A DNA stretch of 14,151 nucleotides from Chitinophagaceae bacterium (lineage in GTDB: Bacteria; Bacteroidota; Bacteroidia; Chitinophagales; Chitinophagaceae): positions 1-14,151 of the forward strand of contig JAGKWS010000104.1 in the NCBI GenBank assembly GCA_021151685.1. Direction: 5' to 3'. The notes under the pieces were generated by a model, which did not search any database, was not told where the DNA came from, and worked only from the letters and a program-made list of their open reading frames with translations. The translations under genes were made by a program, and so were the position numbers. Shown here in pieces: positions 1 through 7,208 of the stretch (within the stretch, counting starts at the first letter, position 1; every line of letters starts with the position of its first letter).

Positions 1-244
1 AGTGAGCGGTCAGGCAGGGTATACTTACGCCATCACATTGCCTACATCATGTGTTATCAGCGATGGTGCTTCACACACCATGACTGTTGACAACTTTACC
101 TCAATGCCATCAGCCACTGGTCTGCTGAGTGCAGGTGGTACAGAAACACTGAATGTAGGTGCTACGCTGAATGTAGCTGCCGGTCAGGCAAGTGGTTTGT
201 ACACCAACGCTACCGGTGTACCGGTAACAGTAAACTATAACTAA
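1..244 (+). CDS. DUF4402-family secreted protein, C-terminal fragment
   Basis: This is the 3' end of a gene that begins before the window; the reading frame is open from the first bases and stops with TAA at 242-244, so the GTG at position 2 is not taken as a start. The visible 80 residues are rich in Thr, Ser, Gly and Ala and look like an all-beta secreted domain. The segment GGTETLNVGATLNV followed by AGQASGLYT and the ending VPVTVNYN match what I know of DUF4402 proteins, extracellular or surface beta-sandwich proteins of unknown function that usually end in a beta strand of the VTVNYN type. A strong intrinsic terminator follows 84 nt downstream. Function is unknown; an adhesin or pilin-like role is only a guess. 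Confidence 0.8.
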   Translation, partial: VSGQAGYTYAITLPTSCVISDGASHTMTVDNFTSMPSATGLLSAGGTETLNVGATLNVAAGQASGLYTNATGVPVTVNYN

Positions 245-327
245 TACAAGACATTATAGCACAGGGTTGTTACTACCAACCTTGCCCGCTTCAAGATACA
301 TTGTAGTGAGCCGAAAGGCATCAATTA

Positions 328-353
328 AGCACCCTGTCCAGGGTGCTTTTTTT
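328..353 (+). terminator. Rho-independent terminator after the DUF4402 gene
   Basis: A perfect 9-bp stem, AGCACCCTG (328-336) and CAGGGTGCT (339-347), is followed directly by a run of seven T (347-353). The formal loop is only 2 nt, so the last pair probably opens. It lies 84 nt beyond the DUF4402 stop codon and separates that unit from the esterase gene. Confidence 0.9.
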
Positions 354-463
354 GGCTCATACCCTACCTTGCAGTTGTGTTGGTGGCGGTACAAGTTTCA
401 CCCCATGTAGCGGTACAATAGTGTCATACAGCATAGGTAGTTTCGTTGCCTTATATATTCTGT

Positions 464-1264
464 ATGAGACTACTACTACTTTTATTGCTGGCAATGCCTT
501 TCAGCACATGGGCACAAGACCGTCAAACGCCCTTTGTATGGGGCCAAACCCACACATTTCACTCTACCGTATTGCAGGAAGATAGAACCATCAATGTTTG
601 GCTGCCCCCCGGCTACGATACTGGTACACAGCCATTGCCTATACTGTATCTGCTCGACGGCTCGGCCAATGAAGACTTTATGCATGTTGCCGGATTGGTG
701 CAATTCCTATCGGGTATTGCCGGCACCATAAAGCCAGCCATAGTTGTGGGCATTGCCAATGTAGACCGCAAGCGCGATTTCACCTTCCCCACAACTATAG
801 CGCAAGACAAAAAAGATTTCCCTACCACGGGTAGTTCTGCCACGTTCATCAATTTTATAGAGAAAGAACTACAGCCCTATGTCACTACTCATTTCCGCTG
901 TGCGGCATCGCCCACACTCATTGGCCAGTCGCTGGGGGGCTTGCTGGCCACACAAGTGTTGGCAGAGCGGCCAACCCTTTTTGGTACCTACATCATTGTT
1001 AGCCCCAGCCTTTGGTGGAACAAAGAAAGCCTGCTGAAGGATATGGATGCCCGCCTGAAATCTCATAACCTCCACAACACCCGTGTATACATAGCTGCTG
1101 GTGGCAAGGAACCCAAAGTAATGCAGCAAGATGCCGCAGCCCTTGCCAAAATACTGAAGAAATACTCCGGCATACAAACCACTTACGCCCCCCTGCCAAA
1201 CGAAGACCATGCAACCATGTTGCACAACTGTTTGTACCAGGCATTTTCTGTATTGTTTCATTAG
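464..1264 (+). CDS. Secreted alpha/beta-hydrolase, putative esterase (Fes/IroE/BesA-like)
   Basis: This 266-aa protein looks like a serine esterase of the PF00756 type, the family of siderophore esterases (Fes, IroE, BesA) and related periplasmic hydrolases. The ATG at 464 is chosen because it begins a clean signal peptide (Met-Arg, seven Leu, then up to TWAQ); the frame can be extended to a TTG at 446 but this adds only six residues. Visible features are the N-terminal WLPPGY and ILYLLDG strands, the nucleophile elbow GQSLGG (154-159, Ser156), SPSLWW (180-185), characteristic of this family, GGKE, and NEDHATMLH with the likely catalytic His249. The substrate cannot be read from the sequence; no siderophore or TonB-dependent transport gene is nearby. 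The oxidoreductase gene follows 99 nt downstream on the same strand. Confidence 0.85.
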   Translation: MRLLLLLLLAMPFSTWAQDRQTPFVWGQTHTFHSTVLQEDRTINVWLPPGYDTGTQPLPILYLLDGSANEDFMHVAGLVQFLSGIAGTIKPAIVVGIANVDRKRDFTFPTTIAQDKKDFPTTGSSATFINFIEKELQPYVTTHFRCAASPTLIGQSLGGLLATQVLAERPTLFGTYIIVSPSLWWNKESLLKDMDARLKSHNLHNTRVYIAAGGKEPKVMQQDAAALAKILKKYSGIQTTYAPLPNEDHATMLHNCLYQAFSVLFH

Positions 1265-1363
1265 CGAGGGTGGCAGGCAGCACACCCCATACCTTTTGTG
1301 TACTCTGTTATCAGCAAGGTCTATATAGCAAGCGGTACAAATTGGTGTACCTTTAACCCTGTT

Positions 1364-2074
1364 ATGATACCGCAATGGCAACAGGGCATAGTAACCCGGG
1401 TAGAACAAGCTACCACCAATACCCGCAGGTATTGGGTACACCTGCCCGATAGTGCTGCATTTACCTTCAAACCCGGCCAGTTTGTAACGCTGGATCTCCC
1501 CATACACGAGCAGCGCAACAAACGTTGGCGCAGTTACAGTATAGCATCGGCACCCAATGGCAACACCATAGAGCTGATAATTGTATGTATGGACGGTGGT
1601 ACGGGTTCCCGTTACATTTTCGACGAAATAAAAGAAGGCAGCACCCTCAGCCTGCGTGGCCCGCAGGGCATTTTTGTTCTGCCCGAAGACACCAGCAAAG
1701 AACTGTTCTTCATATGTACCGGTACAGGTATAGCCCCTTTTCGCAGCATGCTGCACCACATACATAGCCAACAATTGCAGGGTTACCGTACCAATCTCAT
1801 CTTTGGTACCCGCACACAGGCCGACCTCCTGTATGCCGATGAAATGAAACAACTGGAGCAGGAATTGTCTGGTTTCCGGTACTACCCTACCCTATCGCGC
1901 CAGCAGTGGGATGGGCATACCGGCTACGTACACCCCATATACGAGCGGTTGGCAACAGGGCAACCAGCCACATTTATGCTATGTGGCTGGCGCGAAATGA
2001 TAGACGAAGCCCGCGACCGCATATTGGCATTGGGCTACGACAAAAAAGATATTATTATAGAGATATACGGTTAG
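1364..2074 (+). CDS. FAD-binding oxidoreductase, ferredoxin-NADP(+) reductase superfamily
   Basis: A 236-aa two-domain flavoprotein that should transfer electrons between NAD(P)H and a small redox partner via FAD. Residues 1-105 form the FR-type beta-barrel, with KPGQFVTLDLP (36-46) and the flavin-binding RSYSIAS (56-62). Residues 112-236 form the pyridine-nucleotide domain, with ICTGTGIAPFRSM (117-129), LIFGTR (145-150), the MLCGWREM segment (205-212), and a C-terminus ending in Tyr-Gly, where FNR-type enzymes place an aromatic residue against the flavin. There is no 2Fe-2S domain, so the partner must be separate; none is encoded here. The ATG at 1364 is chosen over a GTG at 1298 because homology begins directly after it and the extra 22 residues look non-coding. 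The gene converges on the VOC gene with only three bases between the stop codons. Confidence 0.87.
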   Translation: MIPQWQQGIVTRVEQATTNTRRYWVHLPDSAAFTFKPGQFVTLDLPIHEQRNKRWRSYSIASAPNGNTIELIIVCMDGGTGSRYIFDEIKEGSTLSLRGPQGIFVLPEDTSKELFFICTGTGIAPFRSMLHHIHSQQLQGYRTNLIFGTRTQADLLYADEMKQLEQELSGFRYYPTLSRQQWDGHTGYVHPIYERLATGQPATFMLCGWREMIDEARDRILALGYDKKDIIIEIYG

Positions 2075-2077
2075 TCA

Positions 2078-2476
2078 TCAAAGTATAGACTCATCGGCCG
2101 GTTCCCATAGTTCTATGCGGTTCCCCTCAGGGTCGGTTATGTGGGCAAATTTGCCGTAGTCATACACCTGCATCGGTGCTTCAGGCTCTATGCCCTCTTT
2201 TTTCAGCTCGCCCAGTAGCCATTCCAGGTCTGCCACGCGCACATTCATCATATACCCCTGTGCCGATGGCCCAAAGTAGGTAGTGTTTTGCGGAAAAGTA
2301 CTCCACACCGTTGTACCCTTCTTTTCGGGGTTGTCAAGGTGCCTCCATTCAAAGTTGGCACCATATTGTCCCGCATTAAAACCCAAATGTTGGTTATACC
2401 AGTTGCGCATAGCAGCAGGGTCTTGGCAGCGAATGAGGATTCCACCTATGCCTGTAGCTTTTTTCTTCTCGTCCAT
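2078..2476 (-). CDS. VOC-superfamily (glyoxalase/bleomycin-resistance fold) protein
   Basis: A 132-aa single VOC module. The first half carries LIRCQDPAAMRNWYNQHLGF (14-33), the usual strand, helix and DWY/WY-QHLGF signature. The second half has the paired strand-helix MMNVRVADLEWLLGELKKEGIE and ends with AHITDPEGNRIELWEP (111-126), the classic closing motif with two expected metal ligands, His112 and Glu122. The first strand reads GIGGILIR, so the His usually found there in glyoxalase I-like enzymes is absent, and catalysis on a metal centre is uncertain. Many Bacteroidota carry such stand-alone VOC proteins without known substrate. An intrinsic terminator for the upstream gene ends only 26 nt before this ATG, so either its promoter is very close or it depends on read-through. 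Confidence 0.85.
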   Translation of the reverse strand: MDEKKKATGIGGILIRCQDPAAMRNWYNQHLGFNAGQYGANFEWRHLDNPEKKGTTVWSTFPQNTTYFGPSAQGYMMNVRVADLEWLLGELKKEGIEPEAPMQVYDYGKFAHITDPEGNRIELWEPADESIL

Positions 2477-2502
2477 GTTGTATTGGTTTGCAGTGGGAAG
2501 AT

Positions 2503-2528
2503 AAAAAAAGCCCGGAAAAATCCGGGCT
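2503..2528 (-). terminator. Rho-independent terminator of the small secreted protein pair
   Basis: On the - strand, AGCCCGG (2528-2522), a 6-nt loop and CCGGGCT (2515-2509) are followed by a run of seven T (2509-2503). It lies 21 nt after the stop codon of the 2550-2948 gene and 26 nt before the VOC start codon. Confidence 0.88.
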
Positions 2529-2549
2529 GAAAAATATTGATGTGTTTTA

Positions 2550-2948
2550 TTATTCTATCGTATCGCCAAAATCGTTCAGTGCTTTGATGAGGGCATCGCG
2601 GTTGGTAGCCATAGTGCCCGCCTGCCTGATGTTCATGGCATTAGAAAAAAGACCCCGTTGTGTCTTCACCAGTTCCACATATTTTGCCTTTTCGGTTTCG
2701 TTGGCAGCATCGCGTATCTGGTAGCGCACCACTTTCATTTCATCGTTCACAAGGTTGTTTACCTCGCCAAACAGTTTTTCGGCCTGTTCGGTTTTGCCGG
2801 TTGCTATGGCTTTGTCCAGTTCTTTTACCTTGGCTTTGTACGCCGTTTTAGAAACGGGTGTTGCTTTGTCGGGCTGTGCGGCACCCTGCGCACTGGCTGC
2901 CACCGATATGCCGAGCATAACGGCACAGGTTATCATAAAGCGTTTCAT
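2550..2948 (-). CDS. Small secreted protein of unknown function, paralog of its upstream neighbour
   Basis: A 132-aa protein with a typical signal peptide (MKRFMITCAVMLGISVAASAQ, cleavage likely before or at Gln21) and no lipobox, so probably periplasmic or secreted. The mature part is charged and predicted helical: TAYKAKVKELD (35-45), GEVNNLVNDEM (61-71), a central DAANETEKAKY stretch and NRDALIKALNDFGDTIE at the end. I do not recognise a named family. It aligns along its length with the product of 2988-3383 (TAxxAKVxxxD near residue 35, an E-(V/I) segment near 62, and (D/E)FxxTI at the C-terminus), so the two are probably an old tandem duplication. The intergenic gap of 39 nt and the single strong terminator suggest co-transcription. 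Confidence 0.85.
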   Translation of the reverse strand: MKRFMITCAVMLGISVAASAQGAAQPDKATPVSKTAYKAKVKELDKAIATGKTEQAEKLFGEVNNLVNDEMKVVRYQIRDAANETEKAKYVELVKTQRGLFSNAMNIRQAGTMATNRDALIKALNDFGDTIE

Positions 2949-2962
2949 GGTTCATAATAGTT

Positions 2963-2985
2963 TTGCCGGCAATATACCAGCTGGT
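2963..2985. other. Two adjacent perfect palindromes between the paralogous genes
   Basis: TTGCCGGCAA (2963-2972) and ACCAGCTGGT (2976-2985) are both perfect 10-bp palindromes, three bases apart, filling most of the 39-nt gap between the two secreted-protein genes. They lack a T tract and so are not a standard terminator. They could be a processing or stabilising structure or a dyad operator, or they could be chance. Confidence 0.35.
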
Positions 2986-2987
2986 GA

Positions 2988-3383
2988 TTAATAGATAGTG
3001 GCCGAAAACTCAGTCAGTTTCGCTTTTATGGGAGCCTGATTGGCTACAAGATTAGTTTTCATACCCCATATGGCTTGGTACAGTGTTATCTGATTGGACA
3101 TAATAGTATTGAAAGGCGCAGCTGCGGCTGGTGTGGCTGCGGCATGTATACTGCTCTTGGTGGCGGCCAGTACACTCAGCATCATGGTATGTATTTCTTC
3201 CCATGTAGCTTGTGCGGCTGTTGCATTGTGGGCAGATAGTTGAGCATCCATCTGGTTTACCTTGGCCATAAAGGCTGTTTGTGTTACTGCCGCAGGTGCG
3301 GGGGTATAGGCCACAACTGGCTGAAGAGAGGTAACACCCACAGTGGCCGAAAGCATGAATAAAGCCAATAAAACACGTTTCAT
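2988..3383 (-). CDS. Small secreted protein of unknown function, Ala-rich paralog
   Basis: A 131-aa protein with a signal peptide (MKRVLLALFMLSATVGV, continuing to about residue 26). The mature part is Ala-, Thr- and Gln-rich and helical. It shares TAFMAKVNQMD (36-46), an acidic EEIHTMM segment (62-68) and NQAPIKAKLTEFSATIY (115-131) with matching positions in the 2550-2948 product, although overall identity is low. No lipobox and no recognised domain are seen. The start codon lies 47 nt from the stop of ubiD; a candidate -7 element TACCTTTA (- strand, 3407-3400) is present in that gap but without a matching -33 box, so it may be read from its own weak promoter or from ubiD. Confidence 0.83.
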   Translation of the reverse strand: MKRVLLALFMLSATVGVTSLQPVVAYTPAPAAVTQTAFMAKVNQMDAQLSAHNATAAQATWEEIHTMMLSVLAATKSSIHAAATPAAAAPFNTIMSNQITLYQAIWGMKTNLVANQAPIKAKLTEFSATIY

Positions 3384-3430
3384 TGCTGATGATTTTTTAT
3401 AAAGGTAATAAAAATTTGATTGAGATAAAT

Positions 3431-5350
3431 CTACTCATCTTCTAAGACAGTAGCACCCCCCCTATATAGTTGGGTTTTGTACCTAAGTGATGGAGAAGTT
3501 ATTAACTCACCAATACCAAGGCGGGGCCATTTATCGTCAATTTTTTTAATAGTGACGTTATCAGCAACAATTATGTTAGGCCAGTCGCGGTCAAAATTGT
3601 CATATTTTTTTGTTTTCCTGGTACCATCCAGCCCCAGAATGTTGTTCTGCGGGCCACCGTACATGTGGTCTCGGCGGGGGTCCAGATTGTTGCAGAAACG
3701 CCACAGCACATCGGCTATATCTGCAGTGCGCACCGTATGCTCTACATACAGTATCATTTTTATGCCCTGTAGTTCGGGGCGCAGGGCCAATGCCCTGTGC
3801 AGCTCGGCCACATGACCGGGGCGGTTCTTGGCTACGGCTACCAGCAGTACCGGTATGCCCATTTGCAACAGCGCATCGTTGGCGTTGTCTATCTCGGCAA
3901 ATGCCTGTTGTATAGCCGGTACCGAAAACCCTGCGGGCATCTTATACACCACGGCATCTTGTGTACGCTCTTCATCGGTCTTGCGGGTGCCATCTATACA
4001 CAGCTTGCCGCCAAAGCCCATTTTAGAGCAGCTGTGGTCCAGCACATCCATCGGGCCCGAGCTGAAGTATACATCTGTAGCCGGGTTCAGGTGGGTAAAT
4101 ACCTCGCGTGCCAAATTGGTGTAGTCGTCTATTTTAATGCCGGTAGCTTTTTCGCCTTCTGCCAATACCAGTATTTTGTTAAACATCATTTGCCCGGCAC
4201 CCCACATGGCATTCATCACCTTTTGCCCCTGGCCTGCATAGTCTTTGTTGATGGTGGCTATCACCAAATTATGAAATACGCCCTCTACCGGCATATTCAT
4301 ATCGGCTATTTCGGGCACCATCGTCATTTTGATGGGGGTTAGGAATATGCGCTCTGTGGCCTTGCCTATCCATGCATCTTCCTGCGGTGGTATACCCACA
4401 ATGGTAGCCGGGTAAATAGCGTTTTTACGATGGGTAATGGCCGTTATGTGAAATTTGGGATACCAATCTGGTAGCGAGTAGTAGCCGGTATGGTCGCCAA
4501 AGGGGCCCTCCCATATCATTTCTTCATTGGGGTCTACATAGCCTTCTATAATGATGTCGGCATCGGCGGGCACTTCTATATCGGGCTGAGAAATGCAACG
4601 CACCAGCTCTACCTTCTTTTTGCGCAGAAAGCCGGCCAGCATGTACTCGTCTACATTATCGGGTAGGGGGGCAGTTGCGGCATATGTATATACAGGGTCG
4701 CCGCCAAGTGCCACGGCTACCGGCATACGTTTGCCCAGTTTTTTATACTCGTTGTAGTGGCGGGCCGATACTTTGTGCCTGTGCCAGTGCATACCGGTAA
4801 GGGTAGGGCCAAACACCTGCATACGGTACATACCTATGTTGCGGGTGCCGGTATGCGGGTCGCGGGTATGTATAGCGGGCAGGGTCACAAACGGGCCACC
4901 ATCCTCGGGCCAGCACTTCAGCACGGGTAGTTTGCTCATGTCGGGGTTGGTCATGACTACCTCCTGGCAAGCACCACGTCCGCTTATCACCTTGGGCATA
5001 TACGAGGCAAATTTGCCCAGTTGCGGCAGCATGGCCAGTTTCTCCAGCAGTCCGTTTTTGGGGGTCTGCATTTTTTTCAGCAGGTCGTCTACATCGTTCA
5101 TCGCATCGTCCAGATGGTTGATGCCCAACGCCATGCACATGCGCTTGTCGCTACCCATAGAGTTGATGAGTACCGGGAAGGGAGTTCCCGTATTCTCGAA
5201 AAGCAGTGCCTTGTTTCGGTCGCCCGCCTTCGATATTCGGTCTGTTATCTCTGCTATCTCCAAAACCGGATCTACAAACTCCTTTATCCGTATCAACTCT
5301 CCTGCCTGCTCCAGTGCATCTATAAATGCGTGGAGTGATTTGTATGCCAT
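3431..5350 (-). CDS. ubiD: UbiD-family prenylated-FMN-dependent decarboxylase
   Basis: A 639-aa cytoplasmic (de)carboxylase of the UbiD family, which uses prenylated FMN made by UbiX to decarboxylate an aromatic or unsaturated acid. In Bacteroidota these long members are usually linked to quinone synthesis, most likely a menaquinone-pathway decarboxylation; the exact substrate is an inference. Visible family features are the cofactor and metal-binding stretch GTRNIGMYRMQVFGP (168-182; Asn171, Arg176) followed by MHWHRHK, ALGGDP (214-218 region), and EGPFGDHTGYYS (281-292), which holds the acidic catalytic pair Glu281 and Asp286. The C-terminal third (GGPQNNILGLDGTRKT and RDWPNIIVAD) is the typical oligomerisation part. 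Bacterial UbiD proteins are usually near 490 aa; the extra length is common in this phylum. No ubiX or other quinone gene is in the window. A promoter lies right before the ATG. Confidence 0.93.
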   Translation of the reverse strand: MAYKSLHAFIDALEQAGELIRIKEFVDPVLEIAEITDRISKAGDRNKALLFENTGTPFPVLINSMGSDKRMCMALGINHLDDAMNDVDDLLKKMQTPKNGLLEKLAMLPQLGKFASYMPKVISGRGACQEVVMTNPDMSKLPVLKCWPEDGGPFVTLPAIHTRDPHTGTRNIGMYRMQVFGPTLTGMHWHRHKVSARHYNEYKKLGKRMPVAVALGGDPVYTYAATAPLPDNVDEYMLAGFLRKKKVELVRCISQPDIEVPADADIIIEGYVDPNEEMIWEGPFGDHTGYYSLPDWYPKFHITAITHRKNAIYPATIVGIPPQEDAWIGKATERIFLTPIKMTMVPEIADMNMPVEGVFHNLVIATINKDYAGQGQKVMNAMWGAGQMMFNKILVLAEGEKATGIKIDDYTNLAREVFTHLNPATDVYFSSGPMDVLDHSCSKMGFGGKLCIDGTRKTDEERTQDAVVYKMPAGFSVPAIQQAFAEIDNANDALLQMGIPVLLVAVAKNRPGHVAELHRALALRPELQGIKMILYVEHTVRTADIADVLWRFCNNLDPRRDHMYGGPQNNILGLDGTRKTKKYDNFDRDWPNIIVADNVTIKKIDDKWPRLGIGELITSPSLRYKTQLYRGGATVLEDE

Positions 5351-5354
5351 AGTG

Positions 5355-5389
5355 CAAATTTAGGGGGTGTACGCCTTACAGGCAGCAAA
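5355..5389 (-). promoter_or_regulatory. Bacteroidota-type promoter of ubiD
   Basis: On the - strand the -7 element TAAATTTG (5362-5355) is a perfect TAnnTTTG match. A TTTG (5389-5386) lies 23 nt upstream, at the long end of accepted spacing for the -33 element. The -7 element ends 4 nt before the ATG, so transcription should begin at or next to the start codon. The -33 TTTG is also part of the T tract of the island's terminator. Confidence 0.55.
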
Positions 5390-5419
5390 ATAGCAGCATT
5401 GGCAATACCAATGCTGCTA
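5387..5419 (-). terminator. Rho-independent terminator ending the phage-derived operon
   Basis: A perfect 12-bp stem, TAGCAGCATTGG and CCAATGCTGCTA (5391-5402 and 5408-5419) with a 5-nt loop, is followed on the - strand by TTTT (5390-5387). It lies 24 nt after the stop codon of the gp37-like gene. The T tract is short, but the stem is long and stable. It insulates ubiD from the phage genes. Confidence 0.8.
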
Positions 5420-5443
5420 TACAAGAAGACAATACTTTCGATA

Positions 5444-5965
5444 TCAGGATGTTGCAGATACCTGCATCGCCCCCACCACCCGCAATGCCGCCGCTGCATA
5501 ACTCTGCTGCGTGCGGGTACTATAATCATCGAAAGAAAGACAGTAGCGCACCTCGCGCACCCGGTAACCATCGGTGCGGCGTTGTGTACGGGCCGATGTG
5601 CGCTGAAGCGCACCGGCAAAATGTGCATCGGGGTGCCACCCCTGCAATGCCCGGTGTACCTGCCACTCGGTATCGTAGCCCGCCATGGCGGCCTGCTTTA
5701 CTGCCGCAGGGGCCATATGCGCGGTAGACGAACAGGTAGAAAACCCAAGCCTGATGACGATGGTACCTGTAGCCTGCTGCACATTTTCGGCCAGTTGGGT
5801 AAAGGTAAACTCCTCAAAGTCTATCAGCGCGCAGGGCCACGATACAGATGGGCGGCTTTTTTCGGCCAGTTGGCCCACATCATGCGCTATGTGCGACAGG
5901 CCGGGCACCTCGTGTTGCAATTGCTGTTGTATGGCCATAAACAGGCTGTGAAACGGTGTATTCAT
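5444..5965 (-). CDS. Phage tail-terminator / Mu gp37-like structural protein (candidate)
   Basis: A 173-aa protein, last in the phage-derived series, starting 28 nt after the portal gene. The layout fits small head-tail or tail-completion proteins: an N-terminal helix (FHSLFMAIQQQLQHEV), a WPCALIDFEEFTF strand pair, TGTIVIRLGF strand, a long central helix with AVKQAAMAG and EWQVHRALQGW, and a final strand segment RVREVRYCLSFDDYS. This resembles gp37/DUF1834-type and gpU-like proteins in organisation, but I see no diagnostic motif; the call rests on size, secondary-structure pattern and position next to a DUF935 portal. It is full-length and has no internal stop. Confidence 0.5.
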   Translation of the reverse strand: MNTPFHSLFMAIQQQLQHEVPGLSHIAHDVGQLAEKSRPSVSWPCALIDFEEFTFTQLAENVQQATGTIVIRLGFSTCSSTAHMAPAAVKQAAMAGYDTEWQVHRALQGWHPDAHFAGALQRTSARTQRRTDGYRVREVRYCLSFDDYSTRTQQSYAAAALRVVGAMQVSATS

Positions 5966-5993
5966 AGTTTATTGGGTTTGTGTGGTTTTGGGT

Positions 5994-7091
5994 CTATCTG
6001 CCCCCTGTGGGTATGCCATAGGTATACTGCCAGTAACTGTCTGGTATGCCTATGTGGGTGGCCAGCTCGCGGTCTATAGCTATACGCTGTTGCAGGTAGG
6101 CTACATCCATATCCTTACGAAATGCAAACCGCCCGCCAGTTACCGCATATCCATACGAGTTGAGGATTGTCATAAACTGCGCACTATTCAGCAGGGCAGT
6201 GGTCCATGCTATATCGGCCTTGCTTATTTCGTTCTGCTGCTCCTGGTGTATTTTGCTTTGGGCATACCCCGCACTGTGGCTGCTGTTGGTTGTTTCGGTA
6301 TTGCCCAGTACCGTTACAGAAATTTCTTCATTCAGTGCCTTGATGAATGAAAGCTGCAATCCCCCATCGCTGTTGGTCTGCTTGCCATCCAGCACCTCAA
6401 AGTCGGCTTGTCGGGGCAACATCAACGATAGCGAGCTACCCGATTCGTTCAGTATCCGGTTCAGCTCTGCACGGGTTTGGTCATCATAAGAGTCGTACCG
6501 AATGATGCGTACCGGCTGGCCAAATACCTCTATAAACTGTGCCCAGTCGGCCAGGCATCCACGTTTGTAAAGCACATAGGGCGCACACTTCAGCAGCAAG
6601 CCCAAATCATTTTCTGTACCCAACACCCATATGTTGTTGCGGTCCTTGTAGGCAATACCATCGTTACCACCCTGTTCCCATGTTATCAGCCCCTTTTCGG
6701 GGCGTATATGCTTGCGGGGCAGCGTGTGTACCGCCAGTTGCGGGCCCGGCACAAACTCTATGGCCGATACGCCCCATAGCAGCGTCTCTACAATGGTTTG
6801 CACCACTGTGCGGAATGGCTGGCTGTGTATCAAATCGTCCATAGCGGCTATCCGTTCACCGTTTTTTTCAAAGTACAGCTCCTTGTTCAGCACCGCATTT
6901 ATCTTCTTGGCTATTACACCCGTCAGGTGCCCATCCAGCAGTACCTCGTCATACAGGTCGTACAGGTGTGTGCGGCTTGGGTTCGCGGTCGATTCTGCCG
7001 CCCGCAATGCACCACGCCAGGTGGCTATATCTTTGTTGCTCCTGTCGGCCGACCGTATGTTTATCTCATTAATTACTATTGATTCTGCCAT
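5994..7091 (-). CDS. DUF935-family phage portal protein (Mu gp29-like)
   Basis: A 365-aa portal protein, the ring subunit through which DNA enters and leaves a phage head. Family features appear in order: GHLTGVIAKKINAVLNKE (54-71), the VETLLWGVSAIEFV segment (101-114), WAQFIEVFGQPVRI (183-196), the signature FIKALNEEISVTVLGNTETT (249-268) and SAGYAQSKIHQEQ (273-285), then the C-terminal HIGIPDSYWQYTYGIP (346-361). Mu gp29 is about 500 aa, so this copy lacks roughly the last 100-150 residues, although the core is complete and uninterrupted. The MuF-like gene (gp30) that normally follows the portal gene in Mu is missing. The gene is cut off from the upstream phage genes by a + strand gene, so it needs its own promoter, which I could not identify in the AT-rich 5' region. 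Confidence 0.85.
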   Translation of the reverse strand: MAESIVINEINIRSADRSNKDIATWRGALRAAESTANPSRTHLYDLYDEVLLDGHLTGVIAKKINAVLNKELYFEKNGERIAAMDDLIHSQPFRTVVQTIVETLLWGVSAIEFVPGPQLAVHTLPRKHIRPEKGLITWEQGGNDGIAYKDRNNIWVLGTENDLGLLLKCAPYVLYKRGCLADWAQFIEVFGQPVRIIRYDSYDDQTRAELNRILNESGSSLSLMLPRQADFEVLDGKQTNSDGGLQLSFIKALNEEISVTVLGNTETTNSSHSAGYAQSKIHQEQQNEISKADIAWTTALLNSAQFMTILNSYGYAVTGGRFAFRKDMDVAYLQQRIAIDRELATHIGIPDSYWQYTYGIPTGGR

Positions 7092-7127
7092 TTTTAACTA
7101 CTTTTTATTTTATAAGATTATTTGTTG

Positions 7128-7158
7128 TTTGATGGAGTACCCAAAATGAGTAGTTTTA
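7128..7158 (+). promoter_or_regulatory. Candidate promoter of the small membrane-protein gene
   Basis: TTTG (7128-7131) and TAGTTTTA (7151-7158, one mismatch to TAnnTTTG) are separated by exactly 19 nt, the common spacing for Bacteroidota promoters. It predicts a transcript starting about 45 nt before the ATG at 7209 and inside the alternative longer reading frame. Confidence 0.45.
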
Positions 7159-7208
7159 CATCTCTCATATATAACACATACACATTACCCCTTAATTATA
7201 ATACTGCA

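Noticed and set aside
245..463. tRNA, small RNA or extra gene between the DUF4402 and esterase genes
   Set aside because: Only the terminator hairpin is recognisable; no cloverleaf or convincing ORF.
869..1852. 327-codon open frame on the - strand opposite the esterase and oxidoreductase
   Set aside because: It spans two well-supported + strand genes and the gap between them, its product is Cys/Tyr/Gly-rich with no domain, and it reflects the rarity of certain codons in the real genes.
3797..4342. 181-codon open frame on the + strand inside ubiD
   Set aside because: Entirely antisense to a gene with clear UbiD motifs; a composition shadow.
5399..6079. 226-codon open frame on the + strand opposite the gp37-like and portal genes
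   Set aside because: It overlaps a terminator hairpin and two better-supported genes, and its product is low-complexity and lacks any motif.
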